DNA of 64,000 nucleotides from Plectrocnemia conspersa (lineage: Eukaryota > Arthropoda > Insecta > Trichoptera > Polycentropodidae): positions 1,116,001 through 1,180,000 of the forward strand of contig VTFK01000092.1 of the NCBI GenBank assembly GCA_009617715.1, read 5' to 3'. The translations under genes were made by a program, and so were the position numbers. Each line of letters starts with the position of its first letter. Positions within the stretch are counted from its first letter, which is position 1. Under the pieces are notes generated by a model. The model had not been told where the DNA came from. It worked only from the letters and a program-made list of their open reading frames with translations, and did no database searches. Of this stretch, positions 56,501 through 64,000 are shown piece after piece.

Positions 56501-59500
56501 GAATCATATAAAAGTATTTAAGACTAATTTTAAAAATATCAGCCGCTTCTGTTAAATTGATAATGTGAATTTTTCCTTTCTTTGATCTACAAATAATAGT
56601 TTCAACTGCTATGTATATGTAATATTTGTGCGAAATGGTTGAAAAGTTTAATTCTTGATGGTATATGTAACATAATAACAATTTTATATTCGTTTTTAAC
56701 CCTATGTTGCCATGTCTTTCTACATATACATAATAAATTACCAGTGGTTTTTAAGGCTAACTAGTGTTAATCAAATTTTTGGTACGTATAAAATCTGTTG
56801 ATTACTATATATCTAGATACATTATAAATTAAATATAATCTGTCTCTTAAATCTGACATGATGATCATACTACTTCTCGCCTAAGACCGTTATTAAGTGA
56901 TTTTAAAATCATTTATGCATCTAAGTTACATTTCAAAATCACTTAATAACAATAAATTACAAATGAGAAGTTTAATGAATAGCAGATTAGATTTCATTAT
57001 GAAATTTTGTAGTTTTGGTCTTTTATTTATTCCAGGAAATGGTGACGAAGCATTTGGGTACATTTGAAGATACGTGTTGTAGTAATACTTGTTATTGATT
57101 TGCTATTTACCTTCAATCTTCCATGTGCCGGTGGCACCCCAGCCTGTGCACACTCCGACATGGCCAATATTGAATGGCTCTGGGTCCTCCCATGAGATAA
57201 AAGCTTCTGATTCGCCTTCCTTTCCGGCGGCAATTAAACCACCTGACCAACGTACCCAGAAACCTCTGAACTCATCGCCGTTTAAAATACCCTCAGTCGC
57301 AGCCTCAGCTTTTTCCGGCTTTGTACGGTTGCGTCTGATGACACTCTTGGTGTTACCCCATCCTCCAATGAAGATCTGAAAACATATATCAAATGAACAT
57401 TAAGTATATATATGTATATGTATATATAGAAATAAAATAATTTTATATTGATTAAAGTCATAATGTGCATTTGACATGTCGTTGGTTATTTTAAAAATTA
57501 ATCATATGTTGCTTTTAAATATGAAGGATTTGATAATTATTGTTTAAATTGAATTATCTTCGATGAACTATCTATTACTTTATACATTTTTGGGTACAAA
57601 GATATGTAAAATTTCTCGATGATATCAAATACATCATAATTTTTTTAGAAAAAATTATCGTTTTACAATATTAGTTTTTATAAAATAAATACTTGAAAAT
57701 ATTTTTTGTAGTACTAAATTAATTTAAAACTGAGTTTTGGATATATTTTTTTATATTTATTTGCTATATTGTTGGTATTTGTTGATATATGATATAACAA
57801 CAACGAAGACTAACAATTGCCCATCAATAAAATATTATATTGATGATAAACTTTAAATGAGCGGATGAAGAATATGAATAAGCGCATGAGAAACAAATCG
57901 ACCCTTCATCTACAATTGCAATTGCATAATCATACATGACACAGGAACGTTATTTTAAGGGGGGGGGGGTTCCCCCTTGAATTTTGATAGAAAAATGTAT
58001 CTCATTTAATGAAATACTATGAATTTTAACAAAATGGAAATATTAAACTTTCCCCTCCCCCTTGGAAAAAGCTAAAATTACATCCTTGCCGTGACTAATA
58101 AAAATCAGAAATTCACTTGAGTATTTTGAAGAAATGATCAATTGTAATTAGCTAGTAGCCTATGTTAAAAACAAGGGTAAGAATTAGGGAAAAGCAAAAA
58201 GGCGTTTACAAATAGATGTCTTTTTAAGTAAAATTAAATTAAAGCAAAATAGCTATTGATAAAGAGTAAGCTTCTATTCACTAACTATGAAATACAATTA
58301 ATTTTGAAAAACGAAAGATAGAAAAATACAACTGGTCAGTGAGTGGTTAATCTTCTTGTTACCTGACCCCGAAAGTCAAATGATATCTAGTCTCTGATAT
58401 TTACATGTTTTGACAGCACCTTGAATTACAACTTCATTGAAACGTTAAATCTATATACAACTGATTATGTCAATGGGCTTCTTACTTGGTCATTCTGATC
58501 AAAATAATTTAATAACATTTTATAAACTACTTATATACATGTGTCTTAATGACTCGTTATATATTGCTATATATACAACATCACACAAATTATATAAATA
58601 TCTAATGATCTTATTACTCGTATGCATGCAAACAACTAACCTCAATCATTGGATCGGATTCTGCTGGTCCGGTTGTCAATGAAACATGAGCATCGTTAGG
58701 GCTCCTGACTTTGAAGTTGACGCAGCCATTGGAAATTGGGTAAAATGTGTATTGGAGGTTGTCCTCGGTCGTTAGATCTGAAAATAATTATTTAGTTGGT
58801 TAATACAAATAGCGTTACGCTGGCTCGAGAAAACTCGATTTCTGGTTCGAGAAAACTCGAAGCGTGACATTTCGAAAACGTTAAAAAGCTTAATTCATTG
58901 TTTGTGCGAAGGAGTACATTGTTAGAAGACATAATGATGGCAATAAGACGCCGCGGACCGCTTGTGATTTTATTATGTTTTAGGGTGAGGCGAGTGGTTG
59001 TCGTGAAAGCTGCCGAGAAAGTCTGGTGACGCTCATGTGCTAACCGACTTAAATAATGATTCTCTTCTCACAGAGCTATCATGTGTCATTAATAAAGTGG
59101 GTGCTGTATTTGACAATTTTCTAAAAACCAAGTAAAATATATTACAAACATAGCTCAGAAGAATCGTCGTCGTTTTAAAGGCACGCTATTTTTTATTTCA
59201 AGTAAAAATGCGCAGTAAAAAATAACGTCAATTAACTAGACACAATGGTGTCTATATAAAAAAGTGCTGGATCCGAAACTCATTGTGATGCTGTTCATGT
59301 GCAACAACCATAACGTAGAATCAAGAATCACCAGTGGTACCCAAATAGTATAAATATAATATATAAATATATATTTTGGAGTTGCTTTGAGTAAATTGAA
59401 TGAATCAATGATTACGAATTACTCATGTTTATTATATTTATTGTTGACTACCATTGAGTATTTTTAAGGTCTAATGATAATATTCTACGAGGTCGATTTA

Positions 59501-61595
59501 GACGGTGTTTGTATGATGTCATCGTCTCGTGCGTAGGTGTGACATCATAGTCGCAATCCAGACGAAATAGGTTTAGAAGCCACTGGTCGATGTTATGGCG
59601 CCGTTGCGACGTTGTGAGGTGGGATGGTGGATATTTACACCATTTTTGCTCATGGAATATATTGATTGTCTTGTGTTATACAACAGGCCTTGACCTCTCG
59701 TCTGAGGAATTATTTTGGAAAATCACTATTATGTACCGTTGGTACGACATTAGACGACCGCTGTGGTATTATTTGTTTGTATAAATTATGGAAATGAAAG
59801 AGTTTGGAAAAATACACGAATAAATTATATAAATTTTTAAAAAGCCATCTACATTTTTCCTCTTATTGGGACAAATCTTTAGGACTCCAAAGAGATAAAT
59901 GGAATAAATAAATCTGTAATTATTAGTGGTTAAAACTATGGTTTAGCTAAACAAAACATAAGTGAAATAGGTATTTTGAGCACCCGACACAATAGCCATG
60001 CATTTTATAGTCATCAATTATCATAAATTACCGCAACATAGTGACGCTTAAAAATGTTTTTTCATGAGCTTCGAGAAGCACGTCTAGAAAAAATACTCAT
60101 CGCCACGCATCGAATGAGTAATGTTGTAAGTAGCCTACTGCCCAATGCACTAGAGGCGGAGCTAAACAGTAACACGATTGGTTATAAATTGTCTTTCTCT
60201 CCAATTTGTAGAAGTTCATCGAAGGACTTGTCCTTCGATGTTCTTGTTACCGTATGGTAACTCTAGCCTATAGTGAGTGAGCTTTCAAAGTGTGAGAATG
60301 CTATGATGAATTGTTATAAGTAGAAATATATGACAATTCATCATAGCATTCTCGCACTTTGAAGCTCACTCACTATAGGCTAGAGTTACCATACGGTATC
60401 CAAAAGGAAGACAAGTCCTCCTTTTCAATTAAAATATAAAATATAAAACATATTAGAATTAATATTGTATATGCTGCGAAACAGAATTGAATACAAATTC
60501 GTATCCTTGAAAGTGAAGCAGCTTATTCTTGAAGTAAATAGTCCGAAGGAAGAAGAGCAGATATTCTATGGCGAAAAGTGTTTTGAATGGATGCTACCCA
60601 AATAATACAATTACAAATATGAAAAAATTACTTGTATTGAGTTTTGGTGTTATCATTGATGACGTGAATCTGTACGACCAATTTTGCAGCCAGATGATGA
60701 CATCAGGCTGCAAAATTGGTCATACAGGTTCACGTCATCAATACTTTTGCAGGAATATTTAGATTTGAGGAATGATCCTCAAATCTGAAGACAAAGGGAT
60801 TAAGTTATTCTAACAACAATAGACGGTATTTTTTAAATATTGTCCTAACATTAATTGCTTTTCGGCATTTCTGAAAATTTGTCAATTTTATTTTTGTATT
60901 CCTGCTTATAACACAAACGTTGAGAGGATTTTTAACTGATAAACTTTCAATGGACTAAGGAACGGAATCGACTTAATATGCAGTCAGTGAAGGCGATAAT
61001 ATTCACACAACATAATTTTAAGAGAATGGCATGATCGAATTTGTATAGTTATTTATTAAAAAATTAAGAACTTTTGTATTATAGTTTATGACTTATAAAA
61101 AATATCTTAATGTTAAAGTTATTGTTTATTTTACAATAAAGATGTATATCTCAAGTTTAGTTTTATTTCAAAATTTCCTTTTTTCACATTTGCATATGGC
61201 AACCCTACTCTCGGTGAACATAGACTACCAAATCGAATCAGAGACCAGAGAGACTTATATATTTGTGTGCAATAAGCTGAATCAAACATCATTTCCGGCG
61301 TCTAACTTTCTTAAAAGTAACAACACTCGGCTACCAATCCCAAAAAATACCATTATATGGAACAATCGAATATAACTGATTCTATGACTGTGAGACGCCC
61401 TAACAAATCCACTCTTTAACAACTCACCATAAAATAAAAGCTCACAATAGATACACATATCGTATATGAATGCCCCATATTTATAGCATAAAGAAAAGAA
61501 AGAAAAGAGCCTCGAGAAACTACCTGTGACCGGTTTTGCTTGTTGTGATTTTTCAAGCCCCTTTTGGATCTGAGTTTTAGCATTCTTTATAATGT
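53565..61595 (-). CDS. Two Methyltransf_FA domains plus two DM9 repeats (F2), 5' end open
   Basis: Exons found: about 61595-61524, 58777-58641, 57375-57111, 56435-56224, 56147-55922, 54695-54448 and 53795-53565; internal phases agree. The first Methyltransf_FA domain is canonical: VNFKVRSPNDAHVSLTTGP, then IFIGGWGNTKSVIRRNRTKP, GFWVRWSGGLIAAGKEGE and HVGVCTGWGATGTWKIEG. The second repeats the pattern (MYEVIIGGWENKKSVIRH, VRTAWGATGKWKI). A Pro/Ala-rich joint leads to two DM9 repeats (CWVPASNGEIPPGAVVGG to DYE, and VNWVPTSGAALPDNALPG to DYEVLC). In both domains a phase-0 intron falls after a Glu in the (Y/I)E|(V/I) position. The exon at 55922 can read through into GLRDV and a stop at 55905, giving a form without DM9. 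The first coding exon with an ATG was not found. F1 is its diverged tandem paralogue. Confidence 0.83.
54318..54350 (-). other. tRNA-like B-box sequence
   Basis: On the minus strand GGGTTTGAATCCCGC resembles the T-arm/B-box of a tRNA. No matching acceptor and anticodon stems could be built, so it may be part of a tRNA-derived SINE. It is in an F2 intron. Confidence 0.25.
57957..58090 (+). repeat. Dispersed MITE D, copy 4
   Basis: A run of ten or more G, then CTCATTTAATGAAATACTAT, AAAATGGAAATATTAAAC, a C-rich stretch and GGAAAAAGCTAAAATTACAT. It is diverged and lacks clean termini. In an F2 intron. Confidence 0.55.
58821..58860. repeat. Pair of TCGAGAAAACTCGA direct repeats
   Basis: Two copies of the 14-mer TCGAGAAAACTCGA lie 22 bp apart, each a 5-bp inverted repeat (TCGAG/CTCGA) around AAAA, flanked by GCGTTACGC and AGCGTGAC. 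They lie about 45 bp before an F2 exon on the transcribed strand. This looks like a paired binding site or short tandem duplication. Confidence 0.5.
60062..60073. repeat. Small perfect hairpin
   Basis: GCTTC-GA-GAAGC, the first of several short perfect hairpins in this intron segment. Confidence 0.4.
60217..60240. repeat. Perfect 11-bp hairpin
   Basis: CATCGAAGGAC and GTCCTTCGATG pair perfectly around TT. It sits just outside the left arm of the long inverted repeat. A matching but sequence-diverged hairpin (AAAAGGAAGAC / GTCCTCCTTTT) lies just outside the right arm at about 60402-60425. Confidence 0.7.
60248..60398. repeat. Long near-identical inverted repeat (hairpin of about 150 nt)
   Basis: The left arm, 60248-60314, and the right arm, 60333-60398, are inverted copies that differ by one T insertion and one C/T change, around an 18-nt loop. 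The arms include CTCTAGCCTATAGTGAGTGA. The near-identity means recent origin or maintenance. A transcript of either strand would form a long double-stranded RNA. Confidence 0.85.
60655..60742. ncRNA. MicroRNA-precursor-like hairpin (candidate)
   Basis: Arms of 37 nt (60655-60691 and 60706-60742) pair at 35 positions around a 14-nt loop. The arms contain GACCAATTTTGCAGCC and its complement. One of the two differences is a G-U pair in the plus-strand RNA. Size and loop are those of an insect pre-miRNA or a short hairpin RNA. No known miRNA seed was recognised. It could equally be the core of a small foldback element. Confidence 0.5.
60761..60786. repeat. Perfect 11-bp hairpin
   Basis: AGATTTGAGGA and TCCTCAAATCT around ATGA, 18 nt downstream of the 88-nt hairpin. 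Confidence 0.65.
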
Positions 61596-61884
61596 CTATC
61601 AATGTAAGTAATTAATATTGTACACTGCTCTCACTTTAGTTGCCTTAGATCGATGGTATTTAGTTTTAATTTCAATTTCTCATTCTACTCTCGACGGAAA
61701 GAGTTATTTGCATTTAGTAGTCTGAGAATGTAAATTTAGAAAATTTTTCACACACCCAGTTTAAAATCGTTTGCATAGAATCTCAAGTACGGGGTGTGGC
61801 AGATAAAATTTTCCATGTGAATTTTTATACATTACAAATTATTTTTATCCATCTGTTTGGATATTCATTATCATGATATTAATA

Positions 61885-62115
61885 TATACTAGTAAGTTCA
61901 AACAAATCTTTGTGGATTTGCTTCCAGTTATAATATGTAAGTGTTTTGGATGCTCCACTCGTGAGATTGCGACATAAAATTGACCACGAGAGAAACGCCC
62001 ATCATTTAATTAAGTCAATTAATGTAATATTGAGCGACTTCCCTTGACTTATCTATTATTATTGGCAAGCTGCGGATTAAAGCCACTTGAAGCTTCAATC
62101 ACATTTAACGCGTTT
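61885..62115 (-). pseudogene. Helitron helicase C-terminal remnant
   Basis: The minus strand reads FSRGQFYVAISRVEHPKHLH, equivalent to the (F/C)(S/T)HGQLYVA(L/C)SRV signature at the end of the Pif1-like helicase of Helitrons. Upstream pieces (ASSGFNPQLANNN) are interrupted by stops. Only the last motif is recognisable and no Helitron end was located. Confidence 0.65.
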
Positions 62116-64000
62116 ATAATATACAGTTTTAGTGGATAAATTCTTCAGCAAAATAAAGCTACTAGCTTGACTATGGCGAGCGCGTAACGAATACAAAATT
62201 TATTCAATAAAATATAAAATACACTAATATAATATCGTAGTTCCAAATAAAATTTCATAATCTTGCTTCCTTAAAATCGCCAGTATATTATTTGAATATA
62301 CATCAAAGTAACTAGACTACACAAATTGAATATCAAAGTAATACAATAAATAACTATATATTATATAGCGACTATATCTTTACATTATTGAATCTTAATA
62401 AATTTATTCCTCGGTAAAAATATTGCTAACTTTAAAAAGGGGCTTGACATATACAGTTTTTGAAACATTGCTAACAATCAAGGTATGTTGAAATAAAAGA
62501 CAGAATCAAACATGTGCGTCTTAATGGTCCATAGTTGTATATTTTCTTGATTTATTGCGACAAAAACAAACCTGAAGGAATGATTCGCAGAAACGACACA
62601 TTCGAGTTGTTCTGGCCCTTGTTTATTTTACACAAAGGGTTGCAAGGGGTCCGCAAAATTTATGATGGAGTTTTGGTGGAGCGCTAGACCGGCTTCGTCT
62701 AGGTAAATGGAATTTACAAAGATGCACCGTCTGAAACGGCAAAACCGACCCCAGAATTTCCACAATTTTGATTTCATAGTTTTGTTTTTAAATTGATAAT
62801 AAATAAATTGTAATTTCACATTTTGTGTTAAAAATAATATTAACGTTTTTTTTACTTTAAGCACTGGGCCCTACCTGAGTGAATCGTTTGCATATGTACA
62901 GAGCAGGCTCTAAACCTTGGTGGTTAGTTTATGCTATGGTAATTAATACACTTGGATTCACGGAATTTAATACCTCAACTAGATAATTGATCATTCGTTT
63001 TATCGCGTTGACCTAAAATCGGTAGTAGAACGCTCTGTAAAACAAACGAACTAAAAATTGAGGCAGACAAACAAAAAAACAAATTATTTATCGTTTTTGT
63101 TGGTTTAAATTGTCTGGAGCAAACCGGAATGCAGCTCTTGTTGGTGAAATCGGTAAAAATATTAAATATATGTATATATGTATGTATAACGTAAAAAAAT
63201 AATTATATAGACTCGTGAAAAATAGAATCTGAATCTAAAAATAATATATTTCAATTACTTTTGTTGCGATATGATTTTTTTTAAATCAAACAAAATGATT
63301 GATCATACTTTAATAGTTAACGAATTTAGCAGATATATTTATAAGGTAAAATTTTTAGATGAGTTTTATGAAAAACCGATTAAAATAACGGCACAAAACC
63401 GCTATATCCCATATATTAGAAAAATAAAACGGTTTTTACCTCTTTACTTTTTTCTCTAACATATAACGGAGTTACGATAAATTTTTTGAATAGTCGTCAT
63501 TTTGAAACAAGATGGCGGATCAAACTGATTAATGAACTTAGCTGAAATATTTATAAGGTCAATTTCTTAGTTTTATATAATTTCTATCAAAATATACCTA
63601 AAAATAACTTCGTGTTTTTTAGAGTAATATAGATAGATAATTTAAAAAAATCGCTAGTTTTCATAATGTTTTTTCAATACACGTTATTTACGTTTAATGA
63701 AATACAGTCATTCGTTAACTTAGTGTCAAAGTAAATAATAAAACATATCTTTACTTTGTTAAGTTGTCAAAATGAATAAAAAAATATGTTTACTTAAATT
63801 TTAGTTAGTTTATTTTAAATGTGCTAATTTAGCGTACGAGTGCTAAATCAAAGCACTGTTGTCATTATGTAAAGTAGTAACTCATTGCCGACAAAAATTA
63901 TAGATAGTCAAAAACGGCTATTGAACAAAAGGCGACAATAAAATTCTATGAAAAAATATTTTTGCTGACGACATGAAGAAAGCCGCTGACGTCATATAAG
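62116..64000. other. Right end of window, no gene seen
   Basis: AT-rich DNA that may contain the first exon and promoter of F2, but I could not place them. A segment including TTTATAAGGTAAAATTTTTA near 63340 recurs diverged near 63550 (TTTATAAGGTCAATTTCTTA), which suggests an old tandem repeat of about 210 bp. Confidence 0.4.

Noticed and set aside
61282..61523. Extension of the F2 exon past the GTAGTT donor
   Set aside because: The in-phase junction to the 58777 exon gives the conserved domain start; the extension is intron read-through.

Overview
This is a 64 kb piece of an AT-rich animal nuclear genome, almost certainly from an insect. Genes have many small exons with GT-AG introns, several introns are kilobases long, and the spaces between genes are packed with degraded DNA transposons (piggyBac, hAT-like, pogo-like, Helitron, foldback elements) and a LINE fragment. 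Nothing bacterial or viral was seen. The insect order could not be fixed from the sequence.

Layout: 1.9-4.2 kb, minus, a C2H2 zinc-finger gene (Z1). 5.7-9.3 kb, plus, mitochondrial alanine-glyoxylate aminotransferase 2 (AGXT2). 12.6-16.5 kb, minus, TMEM64-like membrane protein. 17.7-24.9 kb, plus, trimethylguanosine synthase (TGS1), with an intact methyltransferase domain but four frame breaks in the upstream half. 26.4-26.7 kb, minus, Sm protein F (SNRPF). 27.4-29.0 kb, minus, dead piggyBac transposase. 29.6-39.7 kb, minus, three more C2H2 genes (Z2, Z3, Z4); Z3 and Z4 lie in a tandem duplication with a period of about 4.4 kb. 40.0-40.2 kb, plus, a second piggyBac C-terminal fragment. 40.9-45.0 kb, plus, PIN1 prolyl isomerase. 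47.6-51.5 kb and 53.6-61.6 kb, minus, two paralogous proteins that combine Methyltransf_FA domains with two DM9 repeats.

The four zinc-finger genes share one unusual plan: a 19-nt first coding exon, two small exons encoding a duplicated acidic motif, a fourth exon of 80-89 nt, then one long exon with all fingers. They also share a conserved block about 65-110 nt upstream of the start codon. Exon lengths sum to whole codons for Z1, Z3 and Z4 (578, 458 and 400 aa). Z2 has one extra base in exon 3 and two broken fingers, so it is probably a pseudogene. TGS1 and SmF act in the same process (Sm-core assembly and snRNA cap hypermethylation) and lie tail to tail.

The least explained structure is a run of hairpins at 60.06-60.79 kb in an intron of the second DM9 gene: an inverted repeat with about 66-nt arms (two differences), an 88-nt precursor-like hairpin with a 37-bp stem, and several short perfect hairpins. 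Several dispersed repeat families, one with eight copies, are described below.
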